Below are positions 38,648 to 49,406 of a stretch of DNA of 64,000 nt, one piece after another (the stretch's first letter is position 1; each line of letters begins with the position of its first letter). Source of the stretch: Bathynomus jamesi (taxonomy: Eukaryota > Arthropoda > Malacostraca > Isopoda > Cirolanidae). The notes under the pieces were generated by a model that was not told the origin of the DNA, ran no database searches, and saw only the letters and a list, made by a program, of their open reading frames with translations. Location of the stretch: positions 129,001-193,000 of the forward strand of contig JAJOZX010005514.1 in NCBI GenBank assembly GCA_023014485.1. Reading direction: 5' to 3'. A program made the position numbers and the translations under genes.

Positions 38648-41639
38648 CTACAGACAGACGTTTTCGTACCATGAAGTCCATAGCTTAGAGCAGCGCTGTC
38701 CAACTTGCGGCCCGCGGGCCGCATGCGGTCAGCGGAATGGACGTTTGCCAAATTTCATTTCTGAATTTTCTTCCCTATTTTGTCATTTCTAGTAGGGAGA
38801 ACAACATTCAGCGGGTTCCTAAGCCGTATTAACCAACAGTGTATGATTATAGGCAACATCTTGGCCGCGCTTTATAGAAGTTGGACAGCACTGGCTTAGA
38901 GGATAAATGGCAGGACTCATGGATAGCTTGGATGATCGGGTTGGTTGATTTTTTAATTCTTTGCATTAGACTGTGTTGAGCACGTCTTGTTACCTCCGGG
39001 AAGTTCGGGACATTGCGGGTAGCAAACATTTGCGAAGCTAAGCATCTCGGGGTAATTTATGTAAGAGTCTAAAAGACCTGTTGTACAGCAAATTTAGGGT
39101 TCTGCCAGAACCTTTTTTATAATTCACCCAGAGTTGCTGACCGTATATATTACTGCAGAAAGTACGAAAGAGAGTGTCTTTAGCTTCACTTGTACAGAAA
39201 CGAAAGTTCCTTATGGTCATATTCGCTTTAGCACACAGGCTTCGAGATTGTTTTCTTATATCCGAGTCATCACTCAAGGAGCTGGTAATAGTTTGACCCA
39301 AATACTTAAACTCTTGTACTTCCTCAATTACTTCACCATTCATTTTAAACCTTATATCAGCTGGCTGATTACAGCTTTTAGGATGAAATTGCATAACCTT
39401 AGTTTTTGTAACATTAAAAAGAATATCATGTTTCTGCGAATACACTTCGCAGACTTTAGTAGCCGATCCAGACCTTTAACAGAGGACTTATTAACACCAT
39501 ATCATCGGCATAAACTAAGTTATTTATCCTTGTGTTATCTATACAACATCCACTGTTGCCTCATTAAGTGAAGCAATTAATCCGTCAATATACACATTAA
39601 ACAGCATAGGGGAGAGCAAGGAGCCTTGTCTCACCCCGCAAGAGGAGCCAAAACACTCGGATAGTACATTGCCCCACCTAACAGTGAAAGATTGGTGGGA
39701 ATACCAAAATTTCAATAAATTTAATATGTACATGGGAACCTTCCTGTCTTCTAGTTTTGCAAATAAAATATTGTGGTTCACCCTATCATATGCCTTACTT
39801 ATATCAAGGAAACAGCTATAAATGGTTGAATTACTGTCAATGTATTTAGATATTGTTTCTTTAAGTACATAGATACACAGGTCAGTTGAGTGGGACCTTT
39901 TAAAGCCAAACTGATTAGATGTCCATAGGAAATCATTTAATCGGAGTAACAAGAGTTTTTCTAGTAGTTTCGAGAAGCAGGAAGCGACAGCAATAGGCCT
40001 GTAATTATTGCTGGACAGAATGTCTCCGTACTTTTTTTGACCAGGGGCAAGATATATACCCTCATGAACTCTGCAGGGATATAGCTATGAGCAAGCATGG
40101 CTGATAGGAGCAATGATATATGCAGACATACTACGTCATTTGCATATTTTAAGTGCTCATTCGATAAGTCATCTACCCCTGACGCAGAACCAGTCTTTAA
40201 CTCTTTAATTAACCTCTTTACTTCAGAAAATGATATCAAATATTTTCCCTTGTCCCTCCCACAATCGTTTCGCTGCAATCTATCTTAAGATTATCCCTAC
40301 TCACACTTAAGAATGTTAGAGTAGTGGTTTTTCCACAGCTTTGCAATTTCATCCTCCCCCGACACCCCATCGATTGTCGGAGGGAGGACATTTTTGACAC
40401 CCGTTTGATTCTTAACAAATTTCCAAAATTTGTTATTATCGTTATTTATGCGAGCTTCACAGGCTTTTGATGCTCGAATAGACTCTTCTTCCTGTTTACA
40501 TCGCCTTATGGCCGCCTTATACTGACCCCGACTTCTACACATATTAGTATACTGGTCCTAATCTGGGTCTACCATGAAAGCACCACAAATCATAGGCGTC
40601 TTTCGATTCCCTCTTCAGGGGGGCAATAAAATCATTCCATCCAGGAATAACCTTAGTATGATAGTTGTAAGATTTAATCAAGGGGCTTCCTGCTTCTCTT
40701 AACAGGGATATTATCTTACTATAATACCTATCTATGAGTTTACAGTGAGAATCATTTGAGCAAGGATTATTACAGGCAAGGTGCAAAATTTCTAAATTAT
40801 TAAAGAGGTGACATGTTCTGTCTTTGTATTCTATTCTCTGCTGCATATTAACATTGGACCAATCGACGCGATTATTCTTACCTATTGAGTTCTTGTTAAG
40901 TCGTGTTGCGCATAAATTGGTAACGTTAATTAATATTTCTAATGGTCTATGATCAGAAAGAAGGAAATCATGCAAAATATGAACTCTAACAATTCGATCC
41001 TTTAGATTATTACTAGTGAGACAATGATCAATCCACCTGGTGGTACCACTCATATCGCTAACGTATGTAAAATTACCACTGGCTACCCCTAATACATCTA
41101 CATCACTTATACTTAAATTGGCCGACTCGCACATGTTACCCAATTCTCCAAAGAATTCCGAGTTCACATGTGCGTTAAAGTCCCCCATTATTATACAGTG
41201 AGAATATTTGGGGTTATCTGATAATGACTTAATTTTGTACAGCAAATCAATGTATTTCATCTAGATTACTGCCGTTGTTGTATGGTAAATAGCAGTTTAC
41301 AATTAATATGCAATCATTGTTCACTTGTAATTCAATGCCTAACAACCTTATTATCGCTTGTTAAAAATTTATATGTTTTGACAAATTTTTCCTTAATAAG
41401 AAAGCAACACCACCAAAAGGCCTACCGTACATTAATTCATCTGACAAGTCTACTGCTGATGACGCATGGTACATAAAGTCATCATGGATGGTAGAGAGGA
41501 ATTTTAGCTCTTGCTTAGGTAGCCAGTGCTCCTGCAGGAGTATCAAATCTGCACTGTCGCAGATTTTATGAACATCTACAGTTGAATTCCTCACTGACCT
41601 TACATTATATGAGACTATTTTCAACAAGTTATCCGCCAT
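38648..41639 (-). pseudogene. LINE-B ORF2: endonuclease and reverse transcriptase
   Basis: The protein starts MADNLLKIVSYNVRSVRNST, the beginning of an APE-type endonuclease, with LILLQEHWLP. A frameshift near 41300 follows, then CIIMGDFNAHVNSEFFGEL and the endonuclease end LLSDHRPLEI (about 41180-40960). The linker has KFWKFVKNQTGV. The reverse transcriptase reads KTGSASGVDDLSNEHLKYA (40210-40150), QFGFKRSHSTDL (39915-39880), SCFLDISKAYDRVNHNIL (39815-39765) and SCGVRQGSLLSPMLFN (39650-39605). A frame break follows at the YADD box (39510-39480). The C-terminus continues to WTSWYENVCL, interrupted by the MITE. About five frame breaks in nearly 1,000 codons. G-D-F-N-A and S-D-H-R-P are the endonuclease signature motifs. 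Clade not assigned. Confidence 0.92.
38691..38893. mobile_element. 203-bp hAT MITE in LINE-B 3' coding end
   Basis: The ends CAGCGCTGTCCAACTT and AAGTTGGACAGCACTG are flanked by exact 8-bp duplications GCTTAGAG at 38683-38690 and 38894-38901. The empty site CTCTAAGC is at 15199-15206 in the plus-strand sister LINE. Confidence 0.95.
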
Positions 41640-41707
41640 GACTGATAGAAATTTATTATTAGTAAGATTATTATTATTTTACACAGTACAACTTTCAGGC
41701 ATTACCG

Positions 41708-42722
41708 TTAGGGCGCCTTATTATTATTATTATTATTTTGCCTGTTATCAAATCTCCTGGAAAAGTGAATAAACTCCTTAACAATAATACCGTCTGGCCA
41801 TTGACTCATATTATACGGGTTGAAATGCGCATTTACACCTTTAATTATTACTTTAAAAGAGTTATAATATGGAGATTTCGTGTTTAGTTTATTAACTATC
41901 ACTATACTGTGTTCACCAATGATTTCCATCATGTGTCGAATATCGCTTGCCTCGTTCGAGAGCTGAATTCGCGACACAAATAGGGTGAGATTCTCCATCG
42001 GTGGCCTCGCCGCGGAGACCGGTTGAGGAGACCTTTGGGAGGGCGCCTGTTCAGGCAGGGTTCGCCTGCCTGGGGGATGGGTGGCACAACCTTTGGGGGA
42101 TAGGAGGCCCCTCCCTTACTCTGTGGCTTGGTGAGGGTCTGTTAGCGGTGTTTATACCCTGACGGCCGCGCGTGCCTCTCCTTCTTCGGTGGGAGGGGGG
42201 GAACTGCGTACCGAGCGAGGCGTAATCGAACACTCTCCTCTGCAGTGGGAGGCAGGGAAGAGGGCAATGATGCCTCGACTCTCGGCATTGGACCGTCCCT
42301 GTTCCTCATTGTGAGATCGGGAGCAGGAGTCCTTTCCTGAACGGGAGGGGGTTGACCGCTACCCCTGCATGCTGCGTTTCCACCCCACCTTCAGGAGGGG
42401 AGTTGGAGGCGGGGATTTCGTTTCCCTCGCTGCCCGACGCGTTTCTTGGAGATCTGGCTTGCTGAACTACTGAGTAACTGGGCTTTGGGAGGAGCGTCTC
42501 TTTCAACGCATCTAACTCTGACCGGAACTGTTCTAGCGAAATCGCGTTTTTCTGATTTGACACCACGTGTCGGTGTTTCAGTTCAACTATCGACTTTTGT
42601 ACCTCATTATACTGTTTGAGGAGCACCGAGACGTCTACGTTACCCATAGAGATTACTAGTATTCTATGGAAGTTAGTAACGTAAAAGGTAATATTGTTCT
42701 CATTATCCCGGAGGGTCGACAC
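41708..42722 (-). pseudogene. LINE-B ORF1 (coiled coil and RRM-like region)
   Basis: Read on the minus strand. The first part (42722-42306) includes VDVSVLLKQYNEVQKSIVEL and LEQFRSELDALKETLL, heptad-like patterns suggestive of a coiled coil, then a Ser/Pro/Gly-rich linker. A GC-rich middle part (42300-42000) is out of frame. The last part (41998-41708) reads ENLTLFVSRIQLSNEASDI, then YYNSFKVIIKGVNAHF and MSQWPDGIIVKEF. The pattern F-V-S-R-[IL] ... S-F-K-V ... W-P-x-G-x-x-V resembles the RRM-like C-terminal domain of ORF1 proteins in several arthropod LINE families. ORF1 proteins bind the element RNA. At least two frameshifts. Confidence 0.75.
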
Positions 42723-42920
42723 TTTATTTATAATGTCTTTCAGGGTATTCTCGTTTCTAGAATTACCTCCACGAGTTGGGAGAGTAGCACTGAACAGTGT
42801 GTTTAATTGTACCCTCGCATGTTCTATTTCTTCTGAATCATAAAAATCATGACAGACAGATATATATCCCTTCTTACGGAATAGTGCGAGAATCGTGTCT
42901 GAAAATGTTTGTCACCTTCA

Positions 42921-43008
42921 CAGAACGCTGGGTTACAGATTATGAATTGTCCAATCAGCTAAGGATCAAAACGCTGGGATAGAGACTATGAATTGTTCAA
43001 TCAGAAGC
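42921..43008 (+). repeat. Tandem duplication, two ~45-bp units
   Basis: AACGCTGGG followed by a variable stretch and TATGAATTGT(C/T)CAATCAG occurs twice in succession. Confidence 0.75.
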
Positions 43009-43072
43009 CATGTTTCGTTTCTTTCAGAGGCTGGCCAATCAGAGGGAGGAAAATATTTTTACACCTTATATG

Positions 43073-43561
43073 CAGTGCTAGGATTAGCGACGTTAATTAG
43101 CGCCGGTAACTTAATTATTAGCGATATTGTTAGCGCCGCTAATTTTCAAAAATTATTAGCGAAACAGGTAGCGGCGCTAAGTTTTCAGAGAAAGTCAATC
43201 GCTAATTTTTTCAAAAACACTCGTATAAATTGAATAGAATTTATTCTTCCGTTGGTTTGTTTTCCCTATTAATATATACAAAAGGAACTCGACTCCTACA
43301 TAAAAATGTTTTAATTTTTGTAGACTACAACGTCATATTTTTGTACCTTACCAACCAATTATATCAAAGTGTGTGTGTTAATATATGTATGTAAATTACG
43401 GAAGGCAGAAGATATATATATATTGGGGCGGTTTTAGAAAAAATTAGCGTTAGCGGTGCTAACTGTTGAAATGCTTAGCATTAGCGTTGGCGGCTAAATT
43501 GTATGGTAGTTAGCGTTAGTGTCAGCGGCGCTAACTTTAGGAATTCGCGAGTACAGCACTG
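43073..43561. mobile_element. hAT MITE composed of TTAGCG-type repeats
   Basis: The ends CAGTGCTAGGATTAGCG and the complement of CAGTGCTGTACTCGCG are flanked by CTTATATG (43065-43072) and CTTATATC (43562-43569), seven of eight bases identical. Both subterminal regions consist of clustered GTTAGCG/GGCGCTAA words. The middle is AT-rich with no coding capacity. Confidence 0.85.
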
Positions 43562-43569
43562 CTTATATC

Positions 43570-45408
43570 CGATACTGTTTCACTGGAATACACACTGTAT
43601 ATATACGATGATTACATTATGATGGATGTACTCAAACTTATGCTATACACAAAACATCTGTGATCGAGATCAATAATCATAAATACATGATCAGCAATGA
43701 ACAGCTAATAATAATGAAAGTGTTTAACACATCAATAATAACAGTGTTTTGAGGTTGTTTAATAGCTTTCGTAAAGGCAAAGGTCACGTGAAAGAGAGGA
43801 CCTACACAGCTTTACGCGTGATCCAAACTAAGGGTCCTTACACTATTTGAATGGAGAAGATGGTCATCCATTCATCTACTGAACAGATCCAACGTCGCTT
43901 TCTCTCGCTGATCTAACGGGAAGCAGTGTTGCAGTGTGGCCACGGCATAGCACACACAACACCAAAACGATGGAAATTATCATAGAGGCATAAATAAATA
44001 TGAGGAGGTCTGCTTTAAAGTCTCGGGGTTACACGTATTTAAGGCGGGCCCCGTTGCTAATCACAAGGACAAATGGTGCCAATGATACTTGAATAATTTG
44101 AATGAAGTATGGAAAAGGAATAATAAAGGTACATTAGCATTTGACCATGCAAGCTTCCATTGTCAGTAGTCTTTTTCCAAGTCAACACAATCACATTACT
44201 ATCATTTCCAAACATTTTCTTCAAATAGTGTTTGTTTCTAGTCAATTCATTTCTCTATAAAGGTACAGTATGCAAAATTTAAAGTAATTAGCAGTTTAAA
44301 AGTAAATTTTCAGAAGCTGTTGATGGAAACACGGTTTTAAAAGCTTATAAGTAGTTAACAATGGCCTTTCCCTATTTTCCTCCGAGAGGAAACTCCGAAA
44401 GTAGGATATCAAAGGATTACTACTCAAATCAATCCATTCTCCCTCCCATTTTTAATTGGGTTTTTCGGGCTTGCAGTCGCGTCACAACCCTCTTTTTATC
44501 CCTCCCGAAACCTGGACTTTCCACTGTCCAACCCCGAATTGGAAAAAGAATGACGCCCAAATGGGGAGATTCGTTGACGGTTTGACATACACATCTGTTA
44601 TCTAATACGGCGTTCACACTACACAATTTTTCGTGGAATTCCTGTTCCAAGTGACGTGTTTTCTCAGAATTTCGTTGACAGTGTGAAAGCCTTTGAAGCA
44701 AACATTCCTCGTTCTTGATTGGTTTCGAGGAATTCCTCGTTCCAATTTCGATTGAAGGTACAATGAACAAATTCTGAAATGGCTTCAAAGAACACTGTGA
44801 AAATTAGGCAAATCTACCTAATGCGTGAAATGACTCAAAATAATTGTGATTGATCAACAAAAATGTAGATATTCTTATGAAATTCCTGAAAAATAAATAA
44901 AGGATTATGACTTGAAACTTCCATTAAGGTCATTAAAGCCAGTGTGAACACTCTATCATTTAACCCTTTCTTCCCGAAATATAAAAATATGGGGGCTTGT
45001 ACATTGCGTTCAGTCATAATATAGCCTTCTCCGTGGGCTGTTATACCTAGGAAAAAACAACCTAAAATACGACGCACGCCCTACGTCATACTATGATAGT
45101 ACATGCGTGAATTTCGTATGACGTTTAAACAGTATCATAAATGATTCAGTTCGCGAAGTAGGTAGTGTTTTGCGTATCTGTTATAGCACTAGAATTTTGG
45201 AGAAAAGATTATAAGCCTAAATTATTCATAAAACAAGAATACCTGACTTATGTCCGACTTCATTTGTTTAAGCGATCAACGTTCACTACGCGAGTTTCCG
45301 AAAGATGGTCGAGAGACAAGCTGTTACAGTACTCGAGAATATGCTTTAGACTACCATATATATTAGAGTTTCTTCCGTAAGGATTTCATTTATTGATTTA
45401 TCCCAATG
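43570..45408. other. No recognisable gene
   Basis: Unassigned sequence. Around 44610-44960 the words GCGTTCACACTACAC and AGTGTGAACACTC appear in opposite orientation about 340 bp apart with CGAGGAATTCC-type repeats between. This could be a small PIF/Harbinger-like MITE but I cannot confirm termini or a 3-bp duplication. Confidence 0.4.
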
Positions 45409-45560
45409 GGCTCCCGGTAGTTCGGTGTTGGATTCTGGGCGGCGAGGCTATGGGTTCGCTCCCGGCTGCTAGCCCCTGGATTGGATCACCCACTCACTCT
45501 GTCATTGCTCGAGCTCAGGTTACGTAAGGGGCGCACTCACCCTCTCGCGGTTGAGAAATC
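45409..45560 (+). repeat. Possible tRNA-derived SINE
   Basis: GGGCTCCCGGTAGTTCGGTG resembles an A-box region and ATGGGTTCGCTCCCGG a B box, followed by an unrelated body. The distance between boxes is plausible. No sister copy in the window supports it. Confidence 0.4.
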
Positions 45561-47203
45561 GGTTTCCGAGCTGTTATTTATTCCATTTTGGTATTATCAA
45601 CCGCTATGGTTATATACGCCACAACCACCACCACTAAGATGAAAGAATAAAACGATATAAAGTCAACATAAACAAGAGTTTCTGCAAAATAGAAATCAAA
45701 AGACCACCCCATATTATCAAATGTCAAAGAACGAGTACAAAACCATGCGAGTACATGAAATCCATAACTAAATGCTACTATATGAATAGTAAAAAGTAAG
45801 AAAATACCCACCACCAGCTTCAGCTTCTGGACCAGCTCAGAAGCACCGTATAGAATGATGATAATGAGACCTGTCAGTAAAAACTAACTAATGATGCCGA
45901 AGTAGAATAACAGAACAAAGAAAAATAAACATAGTGATTGCAAACCATCTATAAATTACATCAACTGATAAAAGTTGATTTCACACACAAATTTCAAAAT
46001 AATCTTAAAATAATATTTGAACGGAAAAGTAAAGTTTCATCATAAATGATGATGGGGATACATGGGCACTTGACAAGAATACCAAACATGCCTTGCCTTG
46101 TTAGAGAAGAAGTGTTGGTGAGAAAAGAAACAAGTGCCTGTCTTAATCGTGCCAGAACAATAGCAACAACAACATCATCTGTGTATGTAAAATAAGGCGG
46201 TGATAGTTGGCCTCTTCAAACACTACCAGAAGTGTTAGCCCTGAAACTCAAATGAAATGTGCTGTATTTCATTCTGAGTTGTTTATGTAGAATTTGAACA
46301 AATTGAGAAACAACATAATAATGATGTGAGGATTGTGCTATTCCAGATAATTAATGAGAGAGAGTCACTACAAATAAGAATATTACTGTTAGAAGTATTT
46401 CTTACAAATTTAGGGCTCTGAGGATGACATAATTCTACGGTAAATATAGGTGTATTAGTTGTCAAAATGACGGAATGATCCTCTCCATTAAGGTAGACTC
46501 CTGCACCTGCACTCCCATTGAAACCTTTGCAACCATCGATATAAATTACTACATCGGGTAATAAATCTTCTACAAATTCGAAGAATAATTGAAAAATTAC
46601 TTTTATGCATAATGAATATGTAGCAAAATGAACATGAAAAAATACAAACTCTAGACAAATTAAATACCTACTATTTCTTAAATAGGATGAACTCAATGCA
46701 AGACAAGGATACCAGTATTATCTAGTGATCTTTTAATTTGGCCAACAAATGGTAATGAAAAAGGACAGGGTGGTACGAGATGCTCAGACATTTGCCTGCA
46801 TTAGCTTAGATCAAGCAACAGCTTTCCAATACTAAGGAACATTACTCCTGCTTCTATCTCCGAAAGGTCAACTGGTATACACCTCAGAGCACTTACAGCT
46901 ATTATTATTCCTTGAAACTGCAATCTAAACAATTTTACTAAATGGGAGGGTACTGCACTTTCATATAAAAATTAACCATACTTAATTCTTGAGCAAATTA
47001 GTGCAGAATATATTAGTAGCGTCTCTTCCTAACCCCATGACGATTGTAAACCTTCACACACCAGACCAGTCATTTAGAGTATCTAAAGCTTCTTGCAGAC
47101 TATAAAAGATTCCAGATTCGACTGAATACACCAAATGCATTATCATCTGCATAGAGACTACAAAGGAATACAAAGGACACCAAACAGCAAGACAGGCTGA
47201 TCC
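45561..47203. other. Mostly unassigned, with one RNase H relic
   Basis: Apart from the fragment at 46330-46600 I see nothing recognisable. Confidence 0.45.
46330..46600 (-). pseudogene. LINE RNase H fragment
   Basis: The minus-strand frame reads LLPDVVIYIDGCKGFNGSAG, AGVYLNGEDHSVIL and TPIFTVELCHP. Y-x-D-G followed by G-x-G-x-x-x-x and then F-x-x-E-L is the first half of an RNase H domain as found in I, R1 and Jockey-type LINEs (compare IYTDGSRSEVGAAA and SAELFAI near 63000). The later part NILICSDSLSLI resembles the Y-S-D-S-Q-S block. The rest of the LINE is not visible nearby. Confidence 0.65.
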
Positions 47204-47718
47204 CTACGAGGTTGTCTGTTTAACAAGGACGGTTAAACGATGTAAGAAAATTTAAAGACGAGTGAAAGCTTTAAAGCAAAGCAAAGAAGGGAGGTTGAAA
47301 GGAAGGAAAGAAATTTAAAGTTGAAGTGAAAATTTTAGTCATTAGGAGAGAATCCGAGTAAAAATTCTATGATACTTTTAGGCGCTAACAAATGCTTCTA
47401 ACTGAGGACTCGACCAAATTACTTTGAACTACTGTGGCTAGCAATCCATTCCACGAATGAACTATACGAATGAAGAAAAAAGTTTAGCTTCATTAGAATT
47501 AAAATGTTTAGCCACTAATTTTAAGGCAGTCTATCTAGCGAGTTAGTTCTATCTGCATTTCTGAAGGTGAAATATTTTTCAGCGTCGACACTATCAAAAC
47601 CTTTAATCATTTTAAACACGTGGATTAAATCTCCTCGAATATCCCACCATGCTTCAAAGCAGGGTTCCCAATTGAGCTAATGTTTAGCTAGATCTAGCTA
47701 ATTTTGCTGTAATCTAGC

Positions 47719-48535
47719 AGTGGTTCCCAACCGGTTTTGGCTTATGGCCCCCCTTAGGAACCTTCGACGGTCCATTTTTAAGCAATTCCGGACGGTCCGG
47801 TCCGGACGGTCTTTTTTAGTGATTTTAGTGTGTTTAGTGATTATTTGAAGTTCTAAAGAAGATGGATCGTTTCCTCCAGAAGACTCAGAAAGAGACTGAG
47901 ACTGAAATGAAACTTGTTTCAACACCTGGAGGAGACGAAGAATCTACTGATGTTAGTGCTTCAACTTCAAGTCAAGCAACTGGAGCTCCTAGCGGAAGAA
48001 CTGAACCCGGCAATCCCTGGCCGTACCTGGACAAATACTTTGAATACCTGGGCCCCAAGGGTGAGCAGAACTTGGAGTACAAGTGCTTGCTGTGCCTGCC
48101 GAACAAGAACATCCTCTCGACAAGCAACAAGAGCCAAAACAACCTCAAGCGACATGTCTCCAGGCGCCACCCTCACGTCCAGAACCAGTTCGACCAGTGC
48201 TCAAGCCGAAAAGGTCAGGGCTCAGTGACAGCCATTTTGAAATGCTAGTCTTCTTGAAGGGAAACTCAAGCATTTAACTTAATAACTTTTTTTCATCATT
48301 TATGTATTGTATTAATTATAATTTACGTTAATAAAATTAAAGATTTCCGGTGTCTTTAATTTAATTTTCATTTTAATCAAATTTTTCACTTATATTATAT
48401 ATAAGGACCGAGGACCGAGTCGTTCCTAGGTCCTATCTTCAGAAAGGACCGTGACCGGGACCGTCGGTCCAGTTTGAGGCAAGGACCGGGACCGGGACCG
48501 TCGGTCCTTTTTGAGGCCCGGGTGCCCACCTTTGT
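47719..48535 (+). mobile_element. Nested hAT-like element with BED-only ORF
   Basis: The left end is CAGTGGTTCCCAACCGG; the right end, as complement, is CAAAGGTGGGCACCCGGG. The ends agree only partly and no exact 8-bp duplication is visible (TAATCTAG left, TACTTATG right), so the boundaries are tentative. Both subterminal regions carry GGACCG/CGGTCC words repeated many times. Confidence 0.65.
47862..48248 (+). CDS. Short BED-type zinc-finger protein (hAT N-terminus)
   Basis: An intact 128-residue frame from ATG 47862 to TAG 48246-48248. The N-terminus (about residues 1-50) is acidic and Ser/Thr-rich. Residues about 52-105 read WPYLDKYFEYLGPKG, YKCLLCLPNKN, SNKSQNNLKRHVSRRHP, which fits a BED finger (C-x2-C ... 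H-x4-H). The finger is the DNA-binding domain of many hAT transposases. Here the protein ends soon after (GSVTAILKC), with no catalytic or dimerisation region, and an AATAAA is found about 80 bp downstream. It may be a truncated transposase or, more speculatively, a small DNA-binding protein that competes for the transposon ends. Codon usage is GC-richer than the flanks. Confidence 0.7.
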   Translation: MDRFLQKTQKETETEMKLVSTPGGDEESTDVSASTSSQATGAPSGRTEPGNPWPYLDKYFEYLGPKGEQNLEYKCLLCLPNKNILSTSNKSQNNLKRHVSRRHPHVQNQFDQCSSRKGQGSVTAILKC

Positions 48536-48744
48536 ACTTATGTACACTTTGATGGAAAATACGTTTGGGATCGTAGAAAACGTATTTATACGTTTAGCAA
48601 ACCAGCATTGGGATTGGTTGACTCTGTCTTACTGTCTCTAAGTTAGTCTTTCGTCATCGTTCATAGAGGTTGTATCAGTGTTGTGCCGTATATAATATTT
48701 CTTTTCACTTAACTTTTAATTCACGAATGTTTGAACCCTTAATC

Positions 48745-49320
48745 ATGCCAAAACAAAAAGTGTATACACAAAAATTTCGCAGAGAATGGCTTACGAACGG
48801 ATTATTTGTAAAATGGTTAGTGGCAGTGGAAGATGATCCCCTTATAGCTCATTGCAGATTTTATAAATGCAATATCAAAGCAAAATATAACGATTTAGTT
48901 TTGCACATGAAATCACAAAAGCATAAAAATGCAAATCCTATAAAAACTCTGCCAATTACTCAATATGGCAAGCCTAACAAATGTGATGAAACTGCAAGGT
49001 TGGAAGGAAGCATAGCAATGTTCATGAGCAGTCACTGTGCTATTATGAATTGTGATCACTTAGTTGACTTATGTAAAAATGATATTAGTGATAGTAAAAT
49101 TATATCTAAATTAAAAATGCACTGTACAAAGTGTTCAGAAATTATCAAGAATGTCCTTAGCGTTCATTTTGAAGAAGATTTGGTTAGTGATATTGGTAAT
49201 GGAAAATTTAGTTTACTCTTGGATGAATCAACTGATATAACTGTATTGAAAATGCTTGGTATTGCAGTTATATATTACTATTTCCAACAAATTTATTTGG
49301 CTATACTTTTAGCTAATTGA
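48745..49320 (+). pseudogene. hAT transposase, N-terminal part (truncated)
   Basis: From ATG 48745 the frame reads MPKQKVYTQKFRREWLTNG, then a BED-like finger with CRFYKCNIKAKYNDLVLHM and KSQKHKNAN; the second cysteine of the finger is replaced (F-Y-K-C). The catalytic-region start follows: GKFSLLLDESTDITVLKML. It then runs into AGCTA-rich subterminal sequence and stops at 49318-49320. L-L-x-D-E-S-T-D is the conserved first catalytic block of this group of hAT proteins. The rest of the catalytic domain and the dimerisation region are deleted. About 191 residues remain. Confidence 0.85.
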
Positions 49321-49406
49321 CTAAAGAAATCTAGCTAATTATAGCTATAAATTATAGCTTTTCTAGCTATAAACCCAAAGTTTCATTTGGCAACCCTGCT
49401 TCAAAG

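Larger units (their letters stand above)
38514..42800 (-). mobile_element. Nearly full-length LINE-B copy 2
   Basis: Reading on the minus strand: ORF1 (42722-41708), ORF2 with endonuclease and reverse transcriptase (41639-38648), a 3' untranslated region and a TTTTCA-type tail at 38514. The only foreign insertion is a 203-bp hAT MITE (38691-38893). The 5' boundary is approximate; duplicated CAATCAG-containing sequence at 42921-43008 may belong to the flank. Confidence 0.9.
47660..49398 (+). mobile_element. hAT element in CR1-C, containing a second hAT
   Basis: The ends CAGGGTTCCCAATTG and the complement of CAGGGTTGCCAAATG are flanked by exact 8-bp duplications CTTCAAAG at 47652-47659 and 49399-49406. 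The subterminal regions consist of TAGCTA-type words on both sides. A second hAT (47719-48535) lies inside, and a partial transposase gene (48745-49320) remains. Confidence 0.93.

Noticed and set aside
44606..44960. PIF/Harbinger-type MITE
   Set aside because: TTCACACT words occur at both ends in inverted orientation, but the repeats are short and I could not identify a 3-bp target duplication.
45165..45380. 71-codon plus-strand ORF
   Set aside because: No similarity to anything I recognise, no neighbours or repeats to support it; expected by chance in sequence of this length.
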